A stretch of 64,000 nt of DNA from positions 1 to 64,000 of the forward strand of contig CACIFV010000004.1 of the NCBI GenBank assembly GCA_902586025.1, written 5' to 3'. The notes beneath the pieces were generated by a model. That model did not search any database. It saw nothing but the letters and a program-made list of their open reading frames with translations, and was not told the origin of the DNA. This document shows positions 48,332 to 58,900 of the stretch, one piece after another (position 1 is the stretch's first letter; each line of letters begins with the position of its first letter). A program made the translations under genes and the position numbers. Origin of the DNA: an uncultured Pelagibacteraceae bacterium. GTDB lineage: Bacteria > Pseudomonadota > Alphaproteobacteria > Pelagibacterales > Pelagibacteraceae.

Positions 48332-48838
48332 ATGAAAAAAATTATTTTACTATTGTTCTTAATTTTAATACCAGGTATTTCACAAGCAGCATGTGATGAT
48401 CCTTTAACTGATGGTGTTGATTATACCAATTGTAGATTTTCAGATGGACAAGATTTACAAGGTAGCTATTTGCCTAACTCAAATTTATCATTTGCAAGTT
48501 TTATACAAGTTAATTTTGATAAAAGTATTATGATGAATTCAAATTTGTCATTTGGAACTTTTCCAGAGTCAACATTTGTTAGAGCTAACTTATATGAGTC
48601 AACTCTAGTTGGTGGAAATTTTGAAAAAGCTAATTTTACAGGAGCCAATATGACAAGAGTTGATTTTATGGGCTCAACGTTAATTGAAGCAAATTTTCAA
48701 AATTCAAATCTAATGGAAGCTAATTTTACCTCATCAAATATGACCAATGCTAATTTTGATGGAGCAAATTTAATTGGAGCAACATGGACTAATGGTGAAA
48801 CATGTGGACCAAATTCAATTGGAGTTTGTAACAAATAA
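48332..48838 (+). CDS. Secreted pentapeptide-repeat protein
   Basis: Signal peptide; repeats ANFTGANMTRVDFMGSTLIEANFQNSNLMEANFTSSNMTNANFDGANL. Confidence 0.88.
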   Translation: MKKIILLLFLILIPGISQAACDDPLTDGVDYTNCRFSDGQDLQGSYLPNSNLSFASFIQVNFDKSIMMNSNLSFGTFPESTFVRANLYESTLVGGNFEKANFTGANMTRVDFMGSTLIEANFQNSNLMEANFTSSNMTNANFDGANLIGATWTNGETCGPNSIGVCNK

Positions 48839-48843
48839 TTATA

Positions 48844-49764
48844 ATGGATAGCTTAGACAATATTCAAGGGTTTGATATTTCATTTAGTGATTATTCCAAA
48901 AGAATAATAAATATTAAAATTGAAGATGAAATTATAGATAAATTAATATTTCCTTTTAAAAAATTTGATATTACAGCTCTTGAATATAAACCTTTTACTA
49001 GATTTACACTTGCAAAATCTTTAGACGACTCAACAGGTGGAAAGCTAGGAAAATTTATAAACTCAGTTTTAAGAGATAGAGATACTGGTTGTTTTATTAT
49101 AGGGCCTAAAAATAAATCCAAAAAAATTGATAATAATTTTCTTATTAAATTATCAACAGCTGTAACACACTTACTCGGTAATCCAAATTTTGATTCGATG
49201 GCTGGAAAATATTATGCGAGATTTCATGTTAAACATGAGGACAATAGCGACTCATATCTTAGAAAAGCATATACTAATATGGATCTTCATACTGATGGAA
49301 CTTACGTCAAAGAAAAAACTGATTGGTTGTTAATGTTAAAAATGGAGGAAGAAAATGTTCAAGGAGGTGAAACTGCAATGTTACACCTTGATGATTGGGA
49401 ACATTTAGATAGCTTAACCAATGATAAAGTTGGAAAACAAAACTTTATATGGGGTTCTCCAAAAAGTAAAAATGTTGATTACAAGGTGGAACATCCTGTT
49501 TTTTCAGAAGACGAAAATGGAAAACCACAAATTTCTTACATAGACCAATTTCCTGAGCCCAAAAATATGGAACAAGGACTATTTCTACAAAAATTATCAG
49601 ACTCTTTAGAGGGAAGTCAAAAAAAGATTGTAATGCCTTTACCAGTTGGCTTTTCAGTAGTTGCAAATAACTATTTCTGGCTTCATGGTAGAAAACCATT
49701 TGTAGAAAATAAAAAATTATCAAGAGAATTACTAAGAATAAGAGGTTCTTTTTTTACTAATTAA
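48844..49764 (+). CDS. glaH: CsiD/GlaH-like Fe(II)/2-oxoglutarate glutarate 2-hydroxylase
   Basis: Extensive recalled similarity to E. coli CsiD: FDSMAGKYYARFHVKHEDNSDSYLR, MDLHTDGTYV (HxD), QGGETAMLHLDDWEHLD, YIDQFPEPK, NNYFWLHGRKPF, SRELLRIRGSF. Confidence 0.87.
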   Translation: MDSLDNIQGFDISFSDYSKRIINIKIEDEIIDKLIFPFKKFDITALEYKPFTRFTLAKSLDDSTGGKLGKFINSVLRDRDTGCFIIGPKNKSKKIDNNFLIKLSTAVTHLLGNPNFDSMAGKYYARFHVKHEDNSDSYLRKAYTNMDLHTDGTYVKEKTDWLLMLKMEEENVQGGETAMLHLDDWEHLDSLTNDKVGKQNFIWGSPKSKNVDYKVEHPVFSEDENGKPQISYIDQFPEPKNMEQGLFLQKLSDSLEGSQKKIVMPLPVGFSVVANNYFWLHGRKPFVENKKLSRELLRIRGSFFTN

Positions 49765-49797
49765 TTAATTTTAGTGATAATAATCACTTAGTTTATC

Positions 49798-50571
49798 ATG
49801 AAAATCGGATTTATTGGTACAGGACATATCTCAAAATCAGTAATCAACGGAATACTGGGATCAAAATTAAAAATTAATAAAATAATTGTTTCAAAGAGAA
49901 ATTCAAAAATTTCAAGTGAACTTAAAAGAAAAAGCAAAAAGATAAAAATATCTACTGATAATCAGGAAATTATAAATCAATCAAATTGGGTTTTTTTAGC
50001 AGTAACACCTACGATTGGAAAAAGTATTCTTCCAAAACTAAAATTTAAAAAAGGTCAAACGATAATAAGTTTTATATCAACTATAAAAATGACTGAATTA
50101 AAAAAATATATTAAAGTTAAAACTAAGATTATTAGAGCAATTCCTTTGCCTCCAATTTCTCTTAGAAAAGGACCAGTACCAATTTTTCCACCAGATAAAC
50201 AAGTTAGAAATTTTTTTAATAAGCTCGGCACATCTGTTGAAATTAAAAATGAAAACCTATCACTAAATTTTTGGTCAACTTCATCAATGATGGCACCATT
50301 TTATGAATTACTACAAACCCTGAGTGAATGGTTAGTAAAAAAGGGAATTAATAGAAGTAACGCTCAAAAGTATATTACATCGTTATTTATTGCTTTATCT
50401 GAAGATGCAAAAATTAATTCAAATAAAGATTTAAAAGTCCTTGTCAAAAATTCACAAACCCCAAAAGGTTTAAATGAACAAGCTGTTAAAGAATTAAGAA
50501 AACTTGGATTTTATAAATCTCTGAATAAAACAGCAAATAGCGTCTTGAATAGATTAAAAAAAAGTAAGTAA
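49798..50571 (+). CDS. Pyrroline-5-carboxylate reductase-like (ProC family) oxidoreductase
   Basis: MKIGFIGTGHISKSVINGIL Rossmann motif; IIRAIPLPPISLRKGP; ProC-like C-terminal helical domain, divergent. Confidence 0.7.
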   Translation: MKIGFIGTGHISKSVINGILGSKLKINKIIVSKRNSKISSELKRKSKKIKISTDNQEIINQSNWVFLAVTPTIGKSILPKLKFKKGQTIISFISTIKMTELKKYIKVKTKIIRAIPLPPISLRKGPVPIFPPDKQVRNFFNKLGTSVEIKNENLSLNFWSTSSMMAPFYELLQTLSEWLVKKGINRSNAQKYITSLFIALSEDAKINSNKDLKVLVKNSQTPKGLNEQAVKELRKLGFYKSLNKTANSVLNRLKKSK

Positions 50572-50572
50572 A

Positions 50573-51361
50573 ATGTCTGACAATATCTTACAGGTAAATA
50601 ATCTTACAAAATTATTTGGAGGACTAGCAGCAGTATCAAATTGCTCATTAAATATAAGATCGGGTTCAATCACTGGAATAATTGGCCCAAACGGTTCAGG
50701 AAAAACAACATTATTTAATTTAATAGCTGGAAATTTAAAATCTAATGATGGAGAGGTAATATTTAATCATGAAAATATTACTGATGTACCATCACATGAG
50801 TTGTTTGGCAGAGGATTATTAAGAACCTTTCAAATTGCACATGAATTTTCAAACTTAACAGTTCTAGAAAACTTAATGATGGTGCCATCCAATCAAAGCG
50901 GAGAAAATTTATTAAACGCACTTATTAAACCAGGACTAGTTAAAAAAGAGGAAAAAGTTATTAGAGAAAAAGCCTATGAAGTTGTAGATTTTCTTAATTT
51001 AACACATTTAGCAAATGAAAGGGCAGGAAATCTTTCAGGAGGTCAAAAAAAATTATTAGAATTAGGAAGAACTATGATGGTTGATGCAAAATTGGTTTTA
51101 CTTGATGAAGTGGGAGCGGGAGTTAATCGAACACTTTTAAAAGATCTAGGAACAGCAATATTAAAATTGAATAAAGAAAAAAATTACACTTTTTGTATGA
51201 TAGAGCATGATATGGATTTTATAAGCAGAATGTGTGATCCAGTAATAGTAATGGCTGATGGTTCAGTTTTATTTGAAGGAACATCTGAAGAAGTCAAAAA
51301 AAATGAAAAAGTAATTGAAAGCTATCTTGGAAAGTCAAACTTAACAAAAAAAGAGATTTAA
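50573..51361 (+). CDS. livG: ABC transporter ATPase LivG-like (second system)
   Basis: GPNGSGKTTLFNLIAG, LSGGQKKLLELGRTMMVDAKLVLLDEVGAGVN. Confidence 0.92.
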   Translation: MSDNILQVNNLTKLFGGLAAVSNCSLNIRSGSITGIIGPNGSGKTTLFNLIAGNLKSNDGEVIFNHENITDVPSHELFGRGLLRTFQIAHEFSNLTVLENLMMVPSNQSGENLLNALIKPGLVKKEEKVIREKAYEVVDFLNLTHLANERAGNLSGGQKKLLELGRTMMVDAKLVLLDEVGAGVNRTLLKDLGTAILKLNKEKNYTFCMIEHDMDFISRMCDPVIVMADGSVLFEGTSEEVKKNEKVIESYLGKSNLTKKEI

Positions 51362-52068
51362 TGGCATACTTTGAAGGAGTAAAAATGACTGCAGGTTATG
51401 GGGATGGCCCTGATATTATTAGCTCATGTTCCATAACTGCCAATAGGGGAGAGATAGTTGCTATTCTAGGTCCAAATGGAGCTGGTAAATCAACAGCCAT
51501 GAAAGCGATGCTTGGATTATTAAAATTAAAATCAGGCTCTGTAACTTTGAATAGTGAAGATATTTCAAATATTAATCCTCAAGATAGAGTAAAAAAGGGA
51601 ATTTCATTTGTTCCACAAACAAGAAATGTATTTGCAGAATTAACTGTTAGAGAAAATTTGGAAATCGGTGGCTTTTTGACAGAAGGAAGTTTAGAAAATA
51701 AAATTGAGAGTATTTATAGTTTATTTCCAATTTTAAGTGAAAAAAAATCCCAAGTCGTCGGACAATTATCTGGCGGACAACGTCAGCAAGTCGCGCTTGG
51801 AAGAGCTTTAATGAGTGATCCATCAGTTCTTATGTTAGATGAGCCCACAGCTGGAGTTTCTCCAATTGTAATGGATGAATTATTTGAACATATAATCAAA
51901 GTTAAAAAAACAAATGTTGCCATCATTATGGTTGAGCAAAATGCAAAGCAAGCATTAAGTATTTCAGATCGAGGCTATGTATTGGTAACAGGTCAAAATA
52001 AATTTGAGGGATCTGGTAATGATTTGCTAGAGGATCCCGAGGTTCGTAGATCATTTTTAGGAGCATAA
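51361..52068 (+). CDS. livF: ABC transporter ATPase LivF-like (second system)
   Basis: GPNGAGKSTAMKAMLG, LSGGQRQQVALGRALMSDPSVLMLDEPTAGVSP. Confidence 0.93.
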   Translation: MAYFEGVKMTAGYGDGPDIISSCSITANRGEIVAILGPNGAGKSTAMKAMLGLLKLKSGSVTLNSEDISNINPQDRVKKGISFVPQTRNVFAELTVRENLEIGGFLTEGSLENKIESIYSLFPILSEKKSQVVGQLSGGQRQQVALGRALMSDPSVLMLDEPTAGVSPIVMDELFEHIIKVKKTNVAIIMVEQNAKQALSISDRGYVLVTGQNKFEGSGNDLLEDPEVRRSFLGA

Positions 52069-53078
52069 TGGATTTCTTAAACGCAATAATTGTACTTTTT
52101 AATTATACATTAATACCAGCACTAGCTTATGGTTCACAATTAGCATTAGGTGCAATTTTTGTTACTTTAATTTATGCAGTCTTAAGATTTGCTAATTTTG
52201 CAACTGGGGACATGATGTCTTTTGGAACAATGTTCGCTGTTATTCTAACATATTATTTTCAATCCTTAGGTATAGGATTAGGTTTTTTACCAACAGCACT
52301 TTTAACAATTCCTTTTGCAATCTTAATGATGATTTTATACATGTTAATTATAGATAAATTTGTCTTCAGTTATTATAGGGTAAAAAAAAGTCCTCCAGTT
52401 CAGTTTGCAATGGTTAGTGTTGGTGTAATGTTTGTTACTCAAGCTATAATAAGAATAATCATTGGACCATCTGATAGAAGATTTTTAGATGGTGAAAAGT
52501 TTATAATTAAAGCAACAGAATTTAAAGAAATGACTGGTCTAGCAGAAGGCATCACTTTAAAGTCAACACAAGCAATAACAATCATAGTAACTTTAATAAT
52601 AGTTTCAATAATGTTTTGGTTTTTAAATAGAACAAAAACAGGAACAAGTATGAGAGCTTATTCAGATAATGAAGATTTAGCATTATTGTCTGGTATAGAT
52701 CCTAAGAGAGTTGTTTTGATAACATGGGTCATTGCAGGTATTTTAGCAACTATAGGTGGAGTATTATATGGTTTAGATAAGAGTTATAGACCTTTTGTTT
52801 ATTTTAATAATATGCTTCCAATATTTGCTGCAGCAATTGTTGGAGGTATCGGTAATCCATACGGGGCCTTTTTTGGGGGATATGTAATCGCATTTGCAGA
52901 AATTTTACTTACATACTCTTATAAAAAATTCATTGCATATTTGTTACCTTCAAGCTTGGAACCAAACTCTCTTATGCAACTTCTTTCTACAGATTATAAA
53001 TTTGTAGTTTCGTTTTCAATATTGGTAATTGTTTTATTAATAAGACCGTCTGGTATCTTCAAAGGGAAAACTATATGA
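52068..53078 (+). CDS. livH: ABC permease LivH-like (second system)
   Basis: ALAYGSQLALGAIFVTLIYAVLRFANFATGDMMSFGTMFA; GTSMRAYSDNEDLALLSGIDPKRV. Confidence 0.9.
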   Translation: MDFLNAIIVLFNYTLIPALAYGSQLALGAIFVTLIYAVLRFANFATGDMMSFGTMFAVILTYYFQSLGIGLGFLPTALLTIPFAILMMILYMLIIDKFVFSYYRVKKSPPVQFAMVSVGVMFVTQAIIRIIIGPSDRRFLDGEKFIIKATEFKEMTGLAEGITLKSTQAITIIVTLIIVSIMFWFLNRTKTGTSMRAYSDNEDLALLSGIDPKRVVLITWVIAGILATIGGVLYGLDKSYRPFVYFNNMLPIFAAAIVGGIGNPYGAFFGGYVIAFAEILLTYSYKKFIAYLLPSSLEPNSLMQLLSTDYKFVVSFSILVIVLLIRPSGIFKGKTI

Positions 53079-54445
53079 GAAATTATGAAAACGTAATTTA
53101 TGCATATATAATAATGTTATTATTAATCATTTGTGTTGGTCTCTTCCAATCTTGGTCAATTGCCCTTACAATCTTAAATTATTGTTTGATCTCAGCAGTA
53201 ATGACAATAGGAGCAAATATTCAATGGGGATATGCTGGTTTAATTAACTTTGGTATAATGGGTTATACCGCCTTAGGTGGTTTAGCAGTTGTACTTGTAT
53301 CCGTTGATCCTGTTAAAAAAGCATGGCAGGTTGGTGGATTAAATATTTTAGGTAGTATTTGGATAATTGTTGCGATTGTATTTATAACGAGATTTATTTT
53401 AAAAAGGTTTGAGAAATCATTAATAAGAAATTATTTCATAGCTTTTCTAATTATAGCTGGAGTTATTTTAATTAGAGTTACTGCAACGCCAGGAATAGAG
53501 GCTATCGAGTCTGTAGATCCAGCTGTTTCGGGATTTTTAGGAGGAATGGGTTTACCTGTTTTAATTTCATGGATTATAGGAGCTTTTCTTGCAGGTGCTC
53601 TTGCGTTTATTGTTGGAAAAATTGCTTTGGGATTAAGAGCGGATTATCTTGCTATTGCAACACTTCTTATTGCAGAGATAATTGTGTCAATTATTAAACA
53701 TGAAGAATGGTTGGCTAGAGGAGTAAAAAATGTTATCGGTCTAAAAAGACCAGCTCCATACGAAGTTGAATTACAAAAAACTCAATGGTTTAGGGATTTT
53801 ATTGAAAAAATCTACTCAAATAAACTAGAATTAGTAAATACTATTGCTCAGAAAAAAATTATTCTAAATCAACTAATTATTGACGCATCATCAATTTTTG
53901 TAAAAATATGTTTCACTGGTTTGTTTTTATCAGTAGTTATTATCTTACTAATTGTTACTCAAAAAGCCTTATACTCTCCATGGGGGAGAAAAATGAGAGC
54001 TATTAGAGATAACGAAGAGGCAGCAAGCGCAATGGGAAAGAATGTAGTTAAAGAGCACTTGCTTATATTTATTTTAGGTTCAGCAATAGTAGGTTTGGCA
54101 GGTGCAATGATGGTCACAAATGATGGTCTTTTTACTCCAGGAAGCTACAGACCAATGCGTTATACTTTTGTAATATGGGTAATGGTTATTGTTGGTGGAA
54201 CAGGTAATAACTTTGGTGCTATTCTTGGTGGTTTTGTCGTCTGGTTTTTGTGGGTTGAAGCAGCACCAATATCTTTATTTTTAATTGATTTGTTTACCGC
54301 TCATCTTCCAGAAACCAACGCGATAAGATTACATCTAGTTGAAAGTGCTCCATATTTTAGATTTTTATTAATAGGAATAGGATTACTTCTGATCATGAGA
54401 TATAGGCCTCAAGGGATAATACCAGAAAAAATAATCAAACAGTAA
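53075..54445 (+). CDS. livM: ABC permease LivM-like (second system)
   Basis: IQWGYAGLINFGIMGYTALGGLA, LGLRADYLAIATLLIAEII, MRAIRDNEEAASAMGKNV. Confidence 0.9.
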   Translation: MRNYENVIYAYIIMLLLIICVGLFQSWSIALTILNYCLISAVMTIGANIQWGYAGLINFGIMGYTALGGLAVVLVSVDPVKKAWQVGGLNILGSIWIIVAIVFITRFILKRFEKSLIRNYFIAFLIIAGVILIRVTATPGIEAIESVDPAVSGFLGGMGLPVLISWIIGAFLAGALAFIVGKIALGLRADYLAIATLLIAEIIVSIIKHEEWLARGVKNVIGLKRPAPYEVELQKTQWFRDFIEKIYSNKLELVNTIAQKKIILNQLIIDASSIFVKICFTGLFLSVVIILLIVTQKALYSPWGRKMRAIRDNEEAASAMGKNVVKEHLLIFILGSAIVGLAGAMMVTNDGLFTPGSYRPMRYTFVIWVMVIVGGTGNNFGAILGGFVVWFLWVEAAPISLFLIDLFTAHLPETNAIRLHLVESAPYFRFLLIGIGLLLIMRYRPQGIIPEKIIKQ

Positions 54446-54513
54446 AATGTATTATATTCTTTTAGGTATAGTAATAGGATTAATTTTTTATTTATCCGAC
54501 AAATATCTTTTTT

Positions 54514-54546
54514 AAAACCCCAGTAAGTTAATCGAACTGGGGTTTT
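54514..54546. terminator. Bidirectional terminator between convergent livM and SBP genes
   Basis: AAAACCCCAGT (54514-54524) / ACTGGGGTTTT (54536-54546), perfect 11-bp stem, 11-nt loop. Confidence 0.85.
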
Positions 54547-54556
54547 AAGATTTTAG

Positions 54557-55786
54557 TTATCTTTGAGCTTTATTTTGAAATTTTCCACCTTTTATTTCTT
54601 TCTCTAAAAAAGATCCAAAAGCTTCACCAACATCAGTTAGCTCAACTGCGGTAGCACCTTCATAATTTATTTCTTTACCCTCAGCAAGCAAATCTAAAGC
54701 CTTTTTTAATTCTCCTGGAAAAATTTTAACTCCAGGTGAATTTGCTACACTCATTATATTGCTTTGGATTACAGATCTATCAGCAGAACCTCCTGCTTGC
54801 ATTGCTAATGTCATAAGCGCTGCAGCATCATAAGATTCACCTGTATATGGTCCTGAAGAGTCAATTCCTGCTGCTTTAGCAACTTCTGCAAACAATCCAG
54901 CTCCCTTACCCATTGATCCAGGTAATGAACCAAATGATTTGTTTAGACTATCTCCGAATCTATCAGTTAGTGAATCACCTATCATTCCATCTGATAAAAC
55001 AAATGTATCAAAAGCACCGGAGTCTAATGATCCTTGTATTATCATTCCACCACCTTGATCAAGGTAACCTAATACCGCCACTGCATCACCACCAGCAGCT
55101 GCTAGTGTTGCTACCTCTGCACCATAATCTGCTTTACCTTCTTCATGTGAAGTAACCACAGTTACATTAATTCCATGTGCTTTAACGGCACCTTCATATA
55201 CATCAGCTAAACCTTTTCCATAATCATTATTCGTATAAGTTATTGCAATGCTTTTAACTCCTCTATCTTTAGTAATGTCGGCCAGTACTTGTCCTCCTCT
55301 AGCATCAGATGGTGCAGTTCTAAAAAAGAAACCATTATCTGCAAGATCTGTTAATCCTGGCGATGTTGCTGAAGGCGATATCATTACTACTCCATTTGGA
55401 ACTGCAACATTTTTAGCTATTGCTCCAGTCACACCTGAACAGTCTGCGCCCATAATTGCATTTACTCCACCTGAAACAAGCCCTTCAGCTGCTGTAACTG
55501 CAGCGGCTGAGTCTACGCATGTCGAGTCAGCTCTTTGTGTTGTGATAGTTGATCCACTTAACAGTGATCCAGAGTCAGAAGCCTCTTTAAAAGCAAGTTC
55601 TGCCGAAGCAGCCATTGCAGGTGTTAAAGATTCAATTGGTCCAGTAAAGCCTAAGATTATTCCAATCTTAATATCTTGTTTTTCTCCAACTTTAGTTTGC
55701 TGTTGTGCAAAATAAAAAATTGCAGCAATCACAATGATTGCCCCAATAATTATAATTCCTAAGTTATTTTTTTTTGTTTCTGCCAT
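54557..55786 (-). CDS. Branched-chain amino-acid-type ABC substrate-binding protein (second system)
   Basis: IKIGIILGFTGPIESLTPAMAASAELAFKEA; VNAIMGADCSGVTGAIA; N-terminal TM/signal; convergent with the second liv operon. Confidence 0.88.
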   Translation of the reverse strand: MAETKKNNLGIIIIGAIIVIAAIFYFAQQQTKVGEKQDIKIGIILGFTGPIESLTPAMAASAELAFKEASDSGSLLSGSTITTQRADSTCVDSAAAVTAAEGLVSGGVNAIMGADCSGVTGAIAKNVAVPNGVVMISPSATSPGLTDLADNGFFFRTAPSDARGGQVLADITKDRGVKSIAITYTNNDYGKGLADVYEGAVKAHGINVTVVTSHEEGKADYGAEVATLAAAGGDAVAVLGYLDQGGGMIIQGSLDSGAFDTFVLSDGMIGDSLTDRFGDSLNKSFGSLPGSMGKGAGLFAEVAKAAGIDSSGPYTGESYDAAALMTLAMQAGGSADRSVIQSNIMSVANSPGVKIFPGELKKALDLLAEGKEINYEGATAVELTDVGEAFGSFLEKEIKGGKFQNKAQR

Positions 55787-55796
55787 ATTATCCTCT

Positions 55797-55810
55797 AATT
55801 GTTAACAATT
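55797..55810. promoter_or_regulatory. 14-bp perfect palindrome AATTGTTAACAATT upstream of SBP gene
   Basis: Perfect dyad immediately upstream of the AGAGGATAAT SD region of the minus-strand gene starting at 55786. Confidence 0.4.
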
Positions 55811-55912
55811 TATATAATCAAAATTAAAACGTATTAGATAATTTTTTCAATGAGAAAATTGGGAATTATTAATTAAAAATGACTATTGACAACAATGTTT
55901 TGTCTTTAAATG

Positions 55913-58900
55913 TTAAAAACTAAGAGAAAAAGTTGCTAAAAAATTGGTTCTTAAATTACTATCTTTAATGTGACCTAGATCATCTGTCACAATAGATTTA
56001 ATACTAAATTTAAAATCATCGGTAAAATTTTTATAATAACTTAATATTATATCTTTTTGTCTGCCATTTGGATGGAGGCTGATGGTATGATCTTGATAAG
56101 GTATTATGCCGTTTTTATTTGATAGACCTATCAATCTAAATCTCATATCCCCTTTTTCAACTCTATTTGGTTGAGACAAAGTAAAATTCAACTTATCGTT
56201 ACCAAAAATATTATTTAACTCATAATCGATTTCAAAACTTGCACTTAATATATTTGATGATCCAATAATAAAATTATTATAATTATTTTTTAGATTAGAA
56301 AAACCAAAAGTATTATTGAATGATAGAATACCATTCTTAGAAAAATTTTTTCTTAAATTTAATGCATAAAAATTAGTTATATTTTCATTTTCAAATTTAA
56401 ATGCTCCACTAGATTTTGAGAGAAGAAAACTATCACTTTCCTTCATTAAACCAGTTGTTAAAGATAATTTCTCAAATAATTTATTGTTTAGATCAAGAGA
56501 TAGAGCAAAAGTTTCCAAAGGTAATACAATATCATGGTTTATATTTGTTAGAGGATTAATTTTAGAGTTGTTATAACTTATAAATAGATCATTTCCCTTC
56601 AAATACATTTTTTGATTAATACCTAAGCCATTATTTTCTGATAAAAAAGGATTCATATAATAATTGTTTTTTGGTAAACTATTTTGTATTGCTATACTAG
56701 GGTTATCTAAAGTAATACTTGATCCATAATCAAATTGATTTTTAAAATTAAAAAATTCGCCCTTAAAATTTTTAAAACTATTTTTGTTATCAGTAGTAAA
56801 ATTATTTAATTTCTCAATTTCTTTTTCTAAAGTAATATTAATTTTTTGATTGTCGATGTTTTGATCATCTATAAAATCTTTCAAATATAATTTAAATCCA
56901 CCATTAAGTGCATCATAAGCATAAGTAAATTTATTTTCTAAACCATTAGATATTGAATTACCCAATGAAGAGGATAATGATAAAGATGTTTGTTGAACAG
57001 GAAATTTATTCAATTGAGAAAAAGGTATCTGTCCTCCAGATGATCCACCTCCGCCACCACCTCCACTTCCACCGCCACCAAATGATAATGGGTTTTTACT
57101 AGTTGTAATTGGAGACATAGCAGCATAAAAATCAGGTACTCCGTGGCCCCAAGTTGAGTGATATCCATGTTTGATTGATGCGCCATGTGTTGTAAATGTA
57201 GTTTCACCTGTTGGTGTAAACCATACATTATTTGCAGATGCTAAAATTCTGTCTACTAGTTGTTCAGGAGTATGGTTTGGAAAAGCTTGCGCCATTAAAG
57301 CAACTCCTCCCGAAACCATTGGAGCGGACCAAGATGATCCATAAGAAATTCTAGACGTATTATACATACTTGTACCACTGTTAACGTAAGTTGCAGCAAA
57401 AACATCCCAACCATCTACTGATAAACAATAAGCAGCTGTAGATCCGCATGGATTTCCTCTAAGAGTAAATTCTGAACTAGTTGCATCAGATAAATCATCA
57501 TCACCAGTATATTGAACAACATTTGCAACGAGCCATGCTTCACCAAGATCGGAAAATATTTCAGGTAAACCACCCAATGCGTTTGCATCAGATTCTGTGG
57601 TTGTATTTGCTGCAGCCCAAACTACAACACCACTATCTTCAAAATTATTTAAAGCGGTTACGTAAGTATTCGCATCAGTTAAACCTTGACCAGATGTACT
57701 TCCATGCATGAGATTTGCTAAACCTTCTGCTGCTGTCCAACCATTATTACTTATAGCGGTTTTTAACTCCGAAATATTATAGCTACCTCCTGAATCAGAA
57801 TAACCCCAGCTTTGATTAGAAGCTATTGCTCCAGCAGCTCTTGCAGCATCTAAATCAGCAGCATAGTCATCACCTTCATTACTTCCTTGTATATCTGGAA
57901 TACTAGATAAAACTAAATCAGCATCTGGTGCTACACCGGTTCTTGCGTTACTATCTCCTGCCGCAAACATTGCAACACCTTGGCAGTGATTATCACTAGC
58001 TGTTGCAGCCCCAAAAGTGCTTTCTCCGGGATCTCCATCGTCAAGATTAGTTATAGTCTTATTATTATAAATATCATGACTGTCATCACAATTAAAATCT
58101 GCAACATGTATAGTTTGTCCAACGCCTGTCAAACTTGTGGCTCCAGATGTAAAAGAATGAACTTTGTGTATACCCATTTGCTCATAAGCGTGTGTCGCGC
58201 CACCAGCTTCAATTGCTGTCCATGTAGATGCATTTTTAATTGTATTTTGGCTGCTTGCGCTACCTTCAGTGTATGCTGTTGAATTACATTTGAGAACGTA
58301 GTCATATATAGTAATAGTTGTTGATGTATTTCCAGTAGTTGAAATTCCAGAGGTGCTTGCAGATATTATTACTGTTTCTGAAGTTTCATTGGTAGTATCA
58401 TTTACCGGTGTTAACGTTATAGATCCAGAAGTGGCTCCAGCAACGATAGTTGATGTCGTTGAAGATAGATTATAATCTGTGCCGCTAGTAGCAGTTCCAG
58501 ATGTGCTGTATGTAATTGTAATATTTGAAGAGTGAGCTTTTGTTAAAGACCCTGTTATAGTTATACCTGATGAGTCGCATTCTCCCAAACTACTTGCAGA
58601 AACTGAATATGATAAAGTAGCTGGAGAAGAGCTTCCACTTCCTCCTCCACCACCTCCAGCAGCAGCTGCAATTCCACCTACTACTGCTAAAACTCCCAAC
58701 TGAGAACTTCCCGAAATACCATTAAAAACATTTGTCGTTGCTAAACTGCCTAACAAAAGTGGATCAAAAGAATTGTAGATATTTAAAAGTAATTCTTGTC
58801 TTTTAAATTTGGATAAATAACCTTTTTCAATCGATAAAAAATTAATATCTTCTGTTAGTGCGTAAATATCTTGTGGATTATTTTTAATGTATCTGTTTAA

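Noticed and set aside
55248-55715. Plus-strand 155-aa ORF antisense to the second SBP
   Set aside because: Complement-frame shadow of a strong SBP CDS; Ala/Pro/Ser-rich with no domain.
57980-58282. Plus-strand 100-aa ORF antisense to the subtilisin autotransporter
   Set aside because: Lies inside a well-supported minus-strand CDS; composition is typical of a complement frame, with no recognised motif.
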